In this document: piece after piece, positions 43,337 through 51,717 of the stretch
How the letters are laid out: every line of letters starts with the position of its first letter
How positions within the stretch are numbered: the first letter of the stretch is position 1
Origin: Streptomyces rishiriensis
Lineage (GTDB): Bacteria > Actinomycetota > Actinomycetes > Streptomycetales > Streptomycetaceae
Length of the DNA: 64,000 bases
Assembly (NCBI RefSeq): GCF_030815485.1
Contig: NZ_JAUSWV010000002.1
Span: forward strand, 8,370,001 to 8,434,000
Direction: 5' to 3'
Made by a program: the position numbers and the translations under genes
The notes under the pieces: generated by a model
What the model saw: the letters and a program-made list of their open reading frames with translations, nothing else
Told to the model about the DNA's origin: nothing
Database searches by the model: none

Positions 43337-43590
43337 CGTCGGTGAAGCGCTGTGCGCCTGCTGTCCGTTCGCCGCAGGCGCACAGTGCTGGACGAACCGG
43401 TGGAGCGCGTGTCCACGTCCACGGCTCAGATGGCGCCGTTTTGACGAACAGCCGCCTTCCGCCATGCTCCACGACCGCCGTCGGCAAAGGAGAGGCGGCG
43501 GCCCCCCCCGGGGGGTCCGGCTGCGTGGACGTCACGAACTTGTCACAGACGGGCCGGAATGCCGCTGACGAGCATGGCCGTTTTCCCACC

Positions 43591-44526
43591 ATGACTATCG
43601 GAGTAACGCTCAGCTCGAACGCTCAGCACACCCGAATCGATGAATGGGTGCAGCTTGCAAGGGAGGCCCAGGAGGCCGGGCTGCACTCGACCTGGTTCGG
43701 GCAGACCTTCGGGTACGACTCTCCTTCGCTGGCGGCGATCGTAGGCCGCGAGGCGCCCGGGCTGCAGGTCGGGACCGCCGCGCTGCCGGTCTTCGGCCGC
43801 CATCCGCTGCTGGTCAACAGCCAGGCCCAGACCGCCCAGGCGGCCACCGCCGGCCGCTATCATCTCGGACTCGCGCTCGGCACCAAGCAGCTGACCGAGG
43901 CGGGTTTCGGCATCCCGTACGAGCGTCCCGTCGCCCTGTTCCGGGAGTTCCTCACGGCACTGCGCCAACTGCTGGAAACGGGCAGTGCCGACTTCCACGG
44001 AGAACTGCTCACCGCCACCACACCGCTCCCGGCGGCGGTGCCGGGCGCCGAACCGCCGGTGCCGCTGTTGGCCGCCGCCATGGGACCGCAAGCACTGCGC
44101 GTCTCCGGAGAACTCGCGGACGGCATCCTTCCGTTGCTGGCCGGCCCACGCGCCCTCGCCGACCACATCGTCCCGGCCGTCACCGCGGCGGCCGAGGCGG
44201 CCGGCCGGCCCGCACCGCGGATCGTGGCCTTCGTGCCCGGCGTGGTCACCGCCGATGTCGAGGCTGTGCGGGAGACCGCGACCGAGGCTCTCGCGTTCTA
44301 CGAACAGTTCCCTTCCTACCAGCGTGTCATCGGGCTGTCCGGCGCCACCCGGGCCGCCGACCTGGCCGTGATCGGTGACGAAGAGACCGTCGCCGCCGAG
44401 GTGCGCCGCTACCGCGAGGCCGGGGCGACGGAAGTGGTGTTCACCGCGACAGACCTTGGCGGGGAGGCCGACCGACGCCGCACCTGGAAGCTGCTCGGCG
44501 AGCTGGCGGGCGAATCGAACGGCTGA
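43591..44526 (+). CDS. LLM-class (F420-dependent type) oxidoreductase
   Basis: A 311-residue TIM-barrel luciferase-like monooxygenase. MTIGVTLSSNAQ, WVQLAREAQEAGLHSTWFGQ, LQVGTAALPVFGRHPL, GRYHLGLALGTKQ and the C-terminal DEETVAAEVRRYREAGATEVVF match the F420-dependent MSMEG_4879-like subgroup rather than the FMN-dependent SsuD alkanesulfonate monooxygenases. It could still act on organosulphur compounds, given its position after two TauD-type genes. ATG 43591 lacks a strong Shine-Dalgarno; the 254-bp gap before it may hold its own promoter. Confidence 0.88.
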   Translation: MTIGVTLSSNAQHTRIDEWVQLAREAQEAGLHSTWFGQTFGYDSPSLAAIVGREAPGLQVGTAALPVFGRHPLLVNSQAQTAQAATAGRYHLGLALGTKQLTEAGFGIPYERPVALFREFLTALRQLLETGSADFHGELLTATTPLPAAVPGAEPPVPLLAAAMGPQALRVSGELADGILPLLAGPRALADHIVPAVTAAAEAAGRPAPRIVAFVPGVVTADVEAVRETATEALAFYEQFPSYQRVIGLSGATRAADLAVIGDEETVAAEVRRYREAGATEVVFTATDLGGEADRRRTWKLLGELAGESNG

Positions 44527-44868
44527 GGCGCAGGCAGGCCCGGTGTCCATGGCGGTGGGCACCGGGCCACCGCCATGGCCGGGTAAGCCCCGCACCGTTC
44601 GGGAGGATGGAGGACGCGCCCGGCGGCGAGACCGGACTGCTTCCGCCGGTGACCCCGAGGAGTGAGTCGGGGCGACCGCGCGGGCGGCCGGACCGTCCGG
44701 CCACGGGCAGGACCCGCGAGGTGCCGCGAGTACGTCCCGCAGTACGTCCTCGAGCGTGACGCGGGCCAGTGTCTGAGGGTCTCCCTTTCCGGAGTGACCT
44801 TCGGGGCAGTTGCCGAGTTGATCACGGTGGGCGTAACCGCCCGACACCTGCACCGACATGGAGGACAG
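44527..44868. other. Intergenic stretch, no gene recognised
   Basis: About 340 bp between the LLM gene and the small secreted protein. It should contain the promoter of the latter. Confidence 0.45.
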
Positions 44869-45120
44869 ATGACCGTTCCTATGACTGCTCGGCGGACCGT
44901 GGCACGCACGACAGCAGTCGTCGCGCTCACAGCGGCAATCCTCGTTCCAGGCGTGGCCAGTGCCCAAGCGGCTGCCGCACCGGCTCCCTCCGCCGCTTCC
45001 GGAGACTCCCTTACCGGCCTGCTGGGACAAGCCACCGGCATCCTGTCGAACATCCTCGACGGCAGTGCCCTCATCGGTTCCCCGTCCTCGATTCTGCCCA
45101 CCGGTGTCCTCGGCGGCTGA
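44869..45120 (+). CDS. Small secreted protein, 83 residues
   Basis: A signal peptide is plain: basic start (TARRTVARTT), hydrophobic core (AVVALTAAILVPGVA) and an AxA-type cleavage site (ASAQA). The mature part is only ~50 residues, Ala/Ser/Gly-rich and ending in short hydrophobic segments (LTGLLGQATGILSNILDG, LPTGVLGG). No family is recognised; it resembles small exported or surface-active peptides of Streptomyces only in general layout. GGAGGA precedes ATG 44869, and a strong terminator follows 42 bp after the stop. Confidence 0.7.
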   Translation: MTVPMTARRTVARTTAVVALTAAILVPGVASAQAAAAPAPSAASGDSLTGLLGQATGILSNILDGSALIGSPSSILPTGVLGG

Positions 45121-45161
45121 GCCGGCGGTCTGGGTGACACGTGAGAAAGCTTGAGTAGACC

Positions 45162-45197
45162 GCTGTTGGGCCGGGAATTCCTCCTCGGCCCAACAGC
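45162..45197. terminator. Bidirectional hairpin terminator
   Basis: A 12-bp perfect stem, GCTGTTGGGCCG (45162-45173) and CGGCCCAACAGC (45186-45197), between a plus-strand gene ending at 45120 and minus-strand coding remnants. Confidence 0.8.
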
Positions 45198-45199
45198 CC

Positions 45200-45590
45200 C
45201 AGAAGCGCTCTGATGGTGACGATGAGGATGGCGAAGGAAGCGAGCCGAGCCGTTTCCGGCCGTCAGCGGGGCGAAGACGACCGACCACAGGCAGAGCACG
45301 CCGAGAGCAATCTTCCCGGGCAGCCCGATGATGTCCCGGAATGCCGCCGGCTCCGGCGTGAACGCCAGCGCCGAAGTCCCCATGGACGCCATGATGGCCG
45401 CCACCGCGCCGAGCGAGCGCAGGGCGCGTCGCAGGTACAGGCTCCGCAACACGGGCCGTGCCGCGGTCAGGAAAGCACCGACCACCACGGGGAACGTGCA
45501 GACCAGCACCAGCACGCTGGACCAGCCGCTCCGGGAGCTCGCGCTGGACTCGAAGCCGCTGTGCCTGTCGCCGCCCGCAGGGCCGGTTGG
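45200..45590 (-). pseudogene. Decayed membrane-protein gene
   Basis: On the minus strand, directly after the alpha/beta hydrolase stop, a frame reads three hydrophobic helices (SSVLVLVCTFPVVVGAFLTA, LGAVAAIMASMGTSALAF, IALGVLCLWSVVFAPLTA), then becomes hydrophilic. A different frame continues with LASFAILIVTIRALLGLLG just before the terminator. This is what a frameshifted C-terminal part of a multi-helix membrane protein (possibly DUF998-like) would look like. No good start codon is present. Family uncertain. Confidence 0.4.
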
Positions 45591-45594
45591 GCTG

Positions 45595-46473
45595 TCACGC
45601 CAGTTCGTTCAACAGGTCTGCCACTACCTCCGGCTTCTCCAGCGCGATGAAATGACCAGCTCCCGGTACCTGCGTGAAATCGGCGGCAGGCAGCAGATTC
45701 CTGTTGGCGTCCCGATCCGAGGGCCGGGACCAGTCCTTCTCTCCGTAGACGAGGTGGATGGGGGCCTTGACGTCGGGGTAGCGCGAGCGGGCCGCAATGA
45801 GGCTGGGAAGGCTCTGGTACACCGCTCGGGCGACAGTCGGGTAGCCGGGACGGCCGCCCACCTGGAGAAGTTCGTCCACGTAGTCCGCCCGCAGTGCGTT
45901 CTTGTCACCCAGTCCGCCCTGCAGAATCCTGCGGAGGGCCGCCCTGGGCTCCACCCCGGCGACCACCGGGCCCACTCCCGGAGCGAGAACACCGCCGACC
46001 ACTACCCGGGCGAGGAGGCCGGACCGGGCGATTCCGCCGCGGAAGTCGTACGTGTTCACTGCGACGACGCGCCGTACCCTGTCCGGCTGATCGGCCGCGG
46101 CGGTCAGGGCGAGCACCGCACCCATGGACTCCCCGACCAGCGTGACGTCGTGCAGGTCGAGTTCGGTGAGGAGCCGTTCGACGCCGGCGCGCATCGCGGG
46201 CTCGTCGTACGACGCGCCGGGCACGATCTCGGAGTAGCCCATCCCCGGCAGATCGAGGGCGTACACGGTGTACCGGTCCGAGATCAAAGGGATGAGGGAG
46301 CGGAAGTGCTCGGCCTGCGTGCGCACGGTGTGCAGCAGGACCAGGGGAGCACCGGTGCCTGCCCTGAGGTAGCGCAGTGCCCCCTCGCGGTGGTGACGCC
46401 CTGAGCGCGGGGCGATCGTGTGGCTGGTGGTCCCGGGGATGTGAACAGTGGGACGGGTCGCCTGCTTGGGCAT
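45595..46473 (-). CDS. Alpha/beta hydrolase
   Basis: A 292-residue alpha/beta hydrolase fold protein. The oxyanion strand is PLVLLHTVRTQAEHF, the nucleophile elbow is GESMGAV, the acid is likely in VYGEKDW, and the catalytic His is in GAGHFIALEKPE. Such enzymes are esterases, epoxide hydrolases or haloperoxidase-like; the substrate is not predictable. AAGGAG lies 8 bases before ATG 46473 (MPKQATRP), preferred to a further upstream GTG. No signal peptide, so cytoplasmic. Upstream lies a decayed SDR gene and a pair of TetR-type operators. Confidence 0.85.
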   Translation of the reverse strand: MPKQATRPTVHIPGTTSHTIAPRSGRHHREGALRYLRAGTGAPLVLLHTVRTQAEHFRSLIPLISDRYTVYALDLPGMGYSEIVPGASYDEPAMRAGVERLLTELDLHDVTLVGESMGAVLALTAAADQPDRVRRVVAVNTYDFRGGIARSGLLARVVVGGVLAPGVGPVVAGVEPRAALRRILQGGLGDKNALRADYVDELLQVGGRPGYPTVARAVYQSLPSLIAARSRYPDVKAPIHLVYGEKDWSRPSDRDANRNLLPAADFTQVPGAGHFIALEKPEVVADLLNELA

Positions 46474-46535
46474 CTTGCCGACTCCTTGCAGGTCCACCGC
46501 TGACTCCTTGTCTGTGCGCTACGGAAAGGTGACTC

Positions 46536-46730
46536 AGGTGCCGTCCGGTGGGGCGGACGATCTGCTGACGGTGCGCGCGGGTGACCGGCGGCGCTCCGTA
46601 GGAGCTGGTCTCGAACTCCCTGCGTGTGTCAGCGGCGGCGAGTCGAGGAAGATCGCGCTCACCGGTGCGCCGGCATTGTTGATCAGTGCGGTGACATCGT
46701 CCGCCTGGGCGGCCGCCGTGCCTCGACGAC
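46536..46730 (-). pseudogene. Decayed SDR gene fragment
   Basis: On the minus strand one frame reads DDVTALINNAGAPVSAIFLD and, after a frame change, another reads RREFETSSYGAPPVTRA. In classical SDRs these are neighbouring segments (the NNAG strand and the helix 'RREFETNxxGxxxVTRAF'). Both ends are missing. Its 5' end abuts the operator pair at 46735-46771, so it was probably once controlled by the TetR regulator encoded at 48877. Confidence 0.5.
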
Positions 46731-46734
46731 TAGA

Positions 46735-46771
46735 AAACCGATCGGTTTCATGAGAGTAAACCGATCGGTTT
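46735..46771. promoter_or_regulatory. Pair of TetR-type operators
   Basis: Two exact copies of AAACCGATCGGTTT, at 46735-46748 and 46758-46771, spaced 23 bp centre to centre. They lie upstream of the decayed SDR fragment and the hydrolase gene (minus strand). Confidence 0.8.
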
Positions 46772-46968
46772 CCGTACGCAAGGTCGGATCCGGGCCGCCC
46801 CGGACCGTCGGTCGGCCTCGGGCGCTTTCCTGCTCGGAAGGCGGTCGTGCGGTGGGCCGGTCGCGCGTCGAGACGGCGTCGCCGCCCGGCTCGGGTGTCT
46901 GCATTGCCCGGGCGCTCATGACTCGGGGGCTCATGAGCGGGGGCTGCAGCCGGGCTGCTTGCGCGATG

Positions 46969-47008
46969 GAAACCGATCTGTTTCTCTATTGGGAAACAGA
47001 TCGGTTTC
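46969..47008. promoter_or_regulatory. Inverted operator pair before MFS gene
   Basis: GAAACCGATCTGTTTC (46969-46984) and its exact reverse complement GAAACAGATCGGTTTC (46993-47008), 41 bp before the MFS start. Each is a one-mismatch version of the palindrome found elsewhere in this locus; together they also form a long hairpin. Confidence 0.8.
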
Positions 47009-47049
47009 CGGTCGGCCTTCGGGGCCTTGGCCAGTAATAAAGGGGAAAA

Positions 47050-48549
47050 GTGGGTACCACCTTCGACCGTGGGGCGCCGGCCTCGGGGAAAACCGACTCG
47101 GGCCGCCGCGGCTCGCACGCCGTGCGCTGGTGGGTGCTCGTCGTGCTGGGTACGGCGCAGCTCATGGTCACGCTCGACGCGACCGTCGTGAACATCGCGC
47201 TGCCCGCGGCGCAACATGACCTCGGTTTCAGTGACGGCAGCCGGCAGTGGGTCATCACGGGCTATGCCCTGGCGTTCGGCAGCCTGCTGCTGCTCGGTGG
47301 TCGGCTCGGTGACCTGTTCGGCCGACGTACCACCTTCGTGACCGGCCTGATCGGTTTCGCGGGCGCATCAGTCCTCGGCGGCGCGGCCACCAGCTTCGAG
47401 ATCCTCGTCACGGCACGCGTGGCCCAGGGCCTCTTCGCCGCGCTGCTCGCGCCCGCGGCGCTCTCGCTGCTCAGCGTGACCTTCACCCACCCGTCCGAAA
47501 GGGCGAAGGCCTTCGGCATCTTCAGTGCGCTGGCCGGTGCGGGCGGCGCGGTCGGGCTGCTCCTCGGCGGCATGCTCACCGAATGGGCGTCGTGGCGCTG
47601 GGTGATGTACGTGAACGTCGTCTTCGCGGCGGTCGCGCTGGCCGGCGCGGTGCTGCTGCTGGCCAAGCCTGCGATCACCGAGCGTCCCAAACTCGACATC
47701 CCGGGCACCGTCGTGGTGAGCGCCGCGCTGTTCGCCATCGTCTACGGGTTCGCGCACGTCGAATCCACCAGCTGGACCGACCCGGTGACCCTCGGCTCCA
47801 TGATCGTCGGCGTGGTACTGCTCGCGGGATTCGTGTGGCTGGAGGCCAGGGTCGCGCATCCGCTGCTGCCTCTGCGGCTCGTGCTGGACCGGACCCGCGG
47901 CGGTTCGTTCCTGGCGGTGTTCGTCATAGGCATGGGAATGTTCTCGATCTTCCTGTTCCTGACCTACTACCTGGAGGCCGGCATCGGCTACTCGCCGATC
48001 AAGACCGGTCTGGCGTTCCTGCCGATGGTCGCGGGCATTGTTGCGGCATCCACCACAGCGCCTTCGCTGCTGCTGCCCAAGGTCGGCCCGAAGATGGTGG
48101 TCAGCGCCAGTTTCCTGGTCGCCGCAGCCGGTATGGCCCTGCTGACACAGCTCGAGCTGGACAGCGGCTACGTCGCGGACATCATGCCCGGTCTCGTCTT
48201 GCTGGGCCTCGGCCTCGGTGGGGTGATGACCACCGCGTTCCAGGGTGCTACCGCGGGCGTGCGCCACGAGGACGCGGGCGTCGCCTCGGCGCTGATCAAC
48301 ACCGGCCAGCAGGTGGGTGGCTCGATCAGCACGGCGCTGCTGACCACCGTCGCCTCGTCCGCCGCGACCGACTACCTGTCCTCGCACAAGCCCGGCGCGC
48401 TCACCGCGGCGCAGGCCGGTGTCGAGGGTTACACGGCGACCCTGATGTGGGGCGCCGGGTTCTTCGTGGTCGGTGCGGTGCTCACGGCGCTCCTGATACC
48501 GAACGCGGCTCTGGCGCCGTCAGAGGGCGAGCCCGTGATCGCCCACTGA
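47050..48549 (+). CDS. DHA2-type MFS multidrug exporter (EmrB/QacA family)
   Basis: A 499-residue major facilitator with 14 predicted helices. Signatures: LDATVVNIALPAAQHDLGFS in helix 1, WVITGYALAFGSLLLLGGRLGDLFGRR (motif A), LLAPAALSLLSVTF and the motif C-like GAGGAVGLLLGGMLTEWASWRWVMYVN of proton-driven antiporters. Start GTG 47050 follows AGGGGAAA. Two inverted operators sit in its promoter and a TetR gene lies 327 bp downstream on the same strand, so it is a locally repressed, inducible drug or metabolite efflux pump. Confidence 0.93.
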   Translation: MGTTFDRGAPASGKTDSGRRGSHAVRWWVLVVLGTAQLMVTLDATVVNIALPAAQHDLGFSDGSRQWVITGYALAFGSLLLLGGRLGDLFGRRTTFVTGLIGFAGASVLGGAATSFEILVTARVAQGLFAALLAPAALSLLSVTFTHPSERAKAFGIFSALAGAGGAVGLLLGGMLTEWASWRWVMYVNVVFAAVALAGAVLLLAKPAITERPKLDIPGTVVVSAALFAIVYGFAHVESTSWTDPVTLGSMIVGVVLLAGFVWLEARVAHPLLPLRLVLDRTRGGSFLAVFVIGMGMFSIFLFLTYYLEAGIGYSPIKTGLAFLPMVAGIVAASTTAPSLLLPKVGPKMVVSASFLVAAAGMALLTQLELDSGYVADIMPGLVLLGLGLGGVMTTAFQGATAGVRHEDAGVASALINTGQQVGGSISTALLTTVASSAATDYLSSHKPGALTAAQAGVEGYTATLMWGAGFFVVGAVLTALLIPNAALAPSEGEPVIAH

Positions 48550-48830
48550 GCCCGAATCAGCCGAGCGCCCGGTCGATCGCAACGAATGGACGCGCGAACT
48601 GGACTGCTGCCTGCGGTGATCGATGTCCTCAAGATCGACTGAGGCAGACAGGGCATCACGGAGCGACGGCCACTCCTGACAGCACCTTCAGGTTCGGAGT
48701 GACGGCTGTGCGACCCTCACCGCGTGTCTTGAGGCGGGGCCGTGGAGACCGCCGCCACGGCGTGGCGGAACCTTACCCAGTGCCCCGCCCAGCTGTAAGC
48801 GCGTAGAAGAACGCCCCGGCATGGCGTTGT

Positions 48831-48844
48831 AAACCGATCGGTTT
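48831..48844. promoter_or_regulatory. TetR operator in its own promoter
   Basis: AAACCGATCGGTTT, identical to the copies at 46735 and 46758, 33 bp before the TetR start codon; this predicts autoregulation. The remaining bases of 48550-48876 show no gene. Confidence 0.8.
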
Positions 48845-48876
48845 CCATTTCGTTGGAATCGCGTTAACCTCGCCAT

Positions 48877-49446
48877 ATGACCACCCAGGCGAAGCCAAGT
48901 TCCCGGGAGCGGCTGCTGGAGGCGGCGGCCAGGCTCACCTACCGAGACGGCGTCGGCATCGGCGTCGACGCCCTGTGCAAGGCGGCGGGGGTGTCGAAGC
49001 GTTCCATGTACCAGCTGTTCGAGACCAAGGACGAACTGCTGGCGGCGAGTCTGGAGGAACGCGCTGCTGCCTTCGTGGCTGGGCTCCTGCCCGCGGCGGA
49101 CGACGGCCGTTCACCCCGCGAGCGGATCCTGCACGTCTTCGAGCAGGTGGAACTGCAGGCGGGCGCGCCCGAGTTCCGGGGCTGCCGGTACCTGGCTGTG
49201 CAGATCGAGCTGAAGGACCAGAGCCACCCTGCCAGCCAGGTGGCACGCCGGATCAAGGGGAACCTGACAGCCTTCTTCCGCGGCGAGGCCGAAGAGGGTG
49301 GCGCGGGCGATCCCGATCTGCTGGCCCGGCAGCTGAGCCTCGTCTTCGACGGCGCCAGCGCCCGCGCGGGGATCGGCGCCGACACATTGACAGGACTCAT
49401 CGCGCCCACCGTGGCGACCCTGCTCGATGCGGCAGAGCTACGCTGA
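48877..49446 (+). CDS. TetR-family transcriptional repressor
   Basis: A 189-residue regulator. The N-terminal helix-turn-helix is SSRERLLEAAARLTYRDG…VDALCKAAGVSKRSMYQLFETKDEL, with recognition helix SKRSMYQLF. The C-terminal domain (residues ~60-189) resembles the TetR_C type found with efflux pumps and would bind an unknown inducer. ATG 48877. One operator copy lies in its own promoter and four more control the MFS region, so it most likely represses both. Confidence 0.92.
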   Translation: MTTQAKPSSRERLLEAAARLTYRDGVGIGVDALCKAAGVSKRSMYQLFETKDELLAASLEERAAAFVAGLLPAADDGRSPRERILHVFEQVELQAGAPEFRGCRYLAVQIELKDQSHPASQVARRIKGNLTAFFRGEAEEGGAGDPDLLARQLSLVFDGASARAGIGADTLTGLIAPTVATLLDAAELR

Positions 49447-49843
49447 CGCCTCGCCCTTTCGAGCGAGCTCGAGGTGAGCGACGCGTGGTACCTCCCGGCC
49501 GATCGGAAGGAAGTCGGCATGGATGACACCCCCCGTTGAGCAGGACCCACGCCCAACGCCTCAGGCGTCGCAGCTGCCGCGTCGGGGACGAATGGGGCCC
49601 ACCTGCTCGTGGCGAATGGTGAGAAGCGGTTCGACAGGGTCCAACGGCAGGTCGCGGGCCTGGCCGTCGGCCGCACCGGGTCGGCGTACCACCGTGACCA
49701 CCTGGAACGGGTCGTGTCAGCGTGCATCGCCGAGCACGGTGTCGAGCACGGCCGCGCCCCCGCCCGTCGATGGCGGACCGGGGCGCGGCTGTGCCTGCTG
49801 CGCCGGGGGTGCGACGCCCGGACCGAAGGCGGCTTCGCTCCTT
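49447..49843. other. Intergenic stretch, no gene recognised
   Basis: About 400 bp between convergent genes. Open frames are present but no motif, start or codon pattern supports a gene. Confidence 0.45.
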
Positions 49844-50689
49844 TCACTGCGCTCGTGCTGTGCGCAGGTAGTCCAAGCCTGCGCGATCGGTTTCGTCGGA
49901 GGCGCCGCTCAGGCGGTGTACCACCGTCCAGCGCCCGTCCGGGACGGCGCCGGCGAAGACGGATGCCGTGCGCGTAGCTCCGTTGTGCCAGAGCACGGGC
50001 AGCGGCCCGGTGCGTTGCCATCCGAGCCCCGGGTCTCCAAGCGAACGCTCGAGCACGAGACCCGTCAGCACGCGTGCCAGCGTGCGGGGAGTCGCCCACA
50101 GACCGCCGGCGGGCAGGACTGCGCCGGTCATGGTCCACGGTTTCACCGTGCGGCCGAGCCACCCGGTCGGCAGCAGCCGACTGTGCTGCGGCGGTGTGGC
50201 GCTCATGGCATGCGGCGGCAGGCCGAGCGGTGACAACACGAGTTCGGCGACGAGTTCCTCGTAGGCCTGCCCGGTCGCCGCTACCAGCGCCGCGCCGAGC
50301 ACGGCATAGCCGAGGTTGGAGTACTCCTCGCGTTGTCCCGCGGGGGCGACGGCGAGCAGGTCGAGGCGGGCGAGCAGCTCGCGCAGCCGGTCGTCGGTGA
50401 ACTTCCGGTACGGGTCGCGGCGGGCCGTGCCGGGGGGCAGCCGGGGCAGGCCTGAGGTGTGCTCCGCCAGATGACGCAGGGTGACCCCGGTTCCCGGCGG
50501 GGCGCCGAGCCATCGCTCGACGGGGTCTTCAGGGGCCAGCACCCCTCGCGCGGCGAGTTGTTGGAGGATGGTTCCGGTGATGACTTTGGTGAAGGACCCC
50601 ACCTCCACGTATTTGTCGGGGTCGTGTGCGCCGGTGACGATCGGCTTCTCGTCGGCGCTGCCGAGGACGCAGGCGGGGACGGTGCGCAT
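49844..50689 (-). CDS. Serine beta-lactamase-like hydrolase of HTTM operon
   Basis: A 281-residue protein of the class C beta-lactamase/D-Ala-D-Ala carboxypeptidase superfamily. The Ser-x-x-Lys motif is GSFTK (Ser32, Lys35), followed by the Tyr-x-Asn motif in EYSNLGYA and, near the C terminus, LWHNG in place of KTG. The motif is unusually close to the N terminus and there is no signal peptide, so the protein may be cytoplasmic or lack an N-terminal part. ATG 50689 is 5 bp after the stop of the HTTM gene. As last gene of the four-gene operon it could hydrolyse an amide or ester on the small peptide or serve self-protection; both are guesses. Confidence 0.82.
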   Translation of the reverse strand: MRTVPACVLGSADEKPIVTGAHDPDKYVEVGSFTKVITGTILQQLAARGVLAPEDPVERWLGAPPGTGVTLRHLAEHTSGLPRLPPGTARRDPYRKFTDDRLRELLARLDLLAVAPAGQREEYSNLGYAVLGAALVAATGQAYEELVAELVLSPLGLPPHAMSATPPQHSRLLPTGWLGRTVKPWTMTGAVLPAGGLWATPRTLARVLTGLVLERSLGDPGLGWQRTGPLPVLWHNGATRTASVFAGAVPDGRWTVVHRLSGASDETDRAGLDYLRTARAQ

Positions 50690-50694
50690 GGCTG

Positions 50695-51717
50695 TCAGCT
50701 CGCTGTCTGGGGAACGGGGGCATCGGCTGCGCGGTCGTTTTCCGGCGTGCTCCGCTCGGTGGCGGTCCGGACGCCTCCGGGTCGCTTCGGCGCCCAGCGC
50801 GTTGTGATGGTGCGTGCCGTCTGACGCGCACGGGCCAGGGCCGACGAGAGGAAGATCAGGTCGCAGGCGATCATCGTCAGGGCGAACGCGGTGAGTCCCA
50901 TGAAGACGCCGATGGACACATGGAACGCGATGGACGCCGCCGCCGTCCACGGGCGCAGCCTCGCCACCAGGATCCCCATCGGGAAGTAGACGAGGAACAA
51001 GGTGGTGCTGTACGTGCCGAGGAAGACGAGTACGTCGCTGTTGTAGACCAGGCTGGACCAGCCCGGCAGCTCGAACTCGGGAACGCGCATGATGTAGAAG
51101 AGCGCAGTGCCGTCCTGCCACACCTCTCCCTGCACCTTGTACAGACCGCTCACCACGTATACGAGGCACATCTGCACGGCGATCGCAGCCACGCCGAGAT
51201 TGTGCAGGGGGACGCGGAGGCAGCGCAGGCCTTCGGGGAGTCGTCCCGTGACGCGGTGGGCGAGTCCGCTCGAGAAAGACAAGTGCCGGTAGCAGTCGGT
51301 CAGCAGCAGCATCGGGATGACGAGCTGAGCGAGGTTGTCCCCGCCGTCCAGAAATGCCGACTGCCGCTCGTAGAGCGACCAGAGGAGGACTCCGTGCGCC
51401 GCGAGGACCACCCTGCCCCCCACACCGAAAGTGACGGCCAGAGCGGCGAACAGCCCCAGGTGGAAGACCACCTCGAACCAGGCGTGGGAGGTGCTCCATG
51501 CGTAGAGGCTGAAGCTTCCCTTCTCCTTGATCTCTTCGACGAAGAGGTGGTGCGGCAGGACCGAGTCGGCTCCCGGGCCGAACAGGTAGCCGCGGTCGCT
51601 GTAGTGGCTCACGTAGTACATGAGGCCGACGAAGCCCAGCAGTGCGCGGGTCCCGGACACGCCCAGCGCGGCGACGGGGCGGCCGGCGGCGGCGTCGATC
51701 GCTTCCTTGATTCTCAT
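50695..51717 (-). CDS. HTTM (VKGC/SdpB-like) integral membrane protein
   Basis: A 340-residue protein with about seven or eight membrane helices of the HTTM domain family, which includes vitamin-K-dependent gamma-carboxylase and the Bacillus SdpB protein. The N-terminal signature ALGVSGTRALLGFVGLMYYVSHYSDRGYLFGP, the loop LLWSLYERQSAFLDGGDNLAQ, and AIAVQMCLVYVVSGLYKVQGEVWQDGTALFYIM are characteristic. The ATG at 51717 overlaps the stop of the DUF5819 gene (ATGA), so the two are coupled. In B. subtilis SdpB, with SdpA, matures the SdpC toxin; this gene is placed the same way. Confidence 0.88.
   Translation of the reverse strand: MRIKEAIDAAAGRPVAALGVSGTRALLGFVGLMYYVSHYSDRGYLFGPGADSVLPHHLFVEEIKEKGSFSLYAWSTSHAWFEVVFHLGLFAALAVTFGVGGRVVLAAHGVLLWSLYERQSAFLDGGDNLAQLVIPMLLLTDCYRHLSFSSGLAHRVTGRLPEGLRCLRVPLHNLGVAAIAVQMCLVYVVSGLYKVQGEVWQDGTALFYIMRVPEFELPGWSSLVYNSDVLVFLGTYSTTLFLVYFPMGILVARLRPWTAAASIAFHVSIGVFMGLTAFALTMIACDLIFLSSALARARQTARTITTRWAPKRPGGVRTATERSTPENDRAADAPVPQTAS

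Noticed and set aside
43591..44526. SsuD alkanesulfonate monooxygenase
   Set aside because: Sulphur context is suggestive, but the motifs fit the F420-dependent LLM subgroup better than FMN-dependent SsuD.
49609..49977. Plus-strand open frame of ~120 codons after the TetR gene
   Set aside because: Overlaps the end of the minus-strand hydrolase, has no motif and ends in an Arg-rich run typical of a shadow frame.
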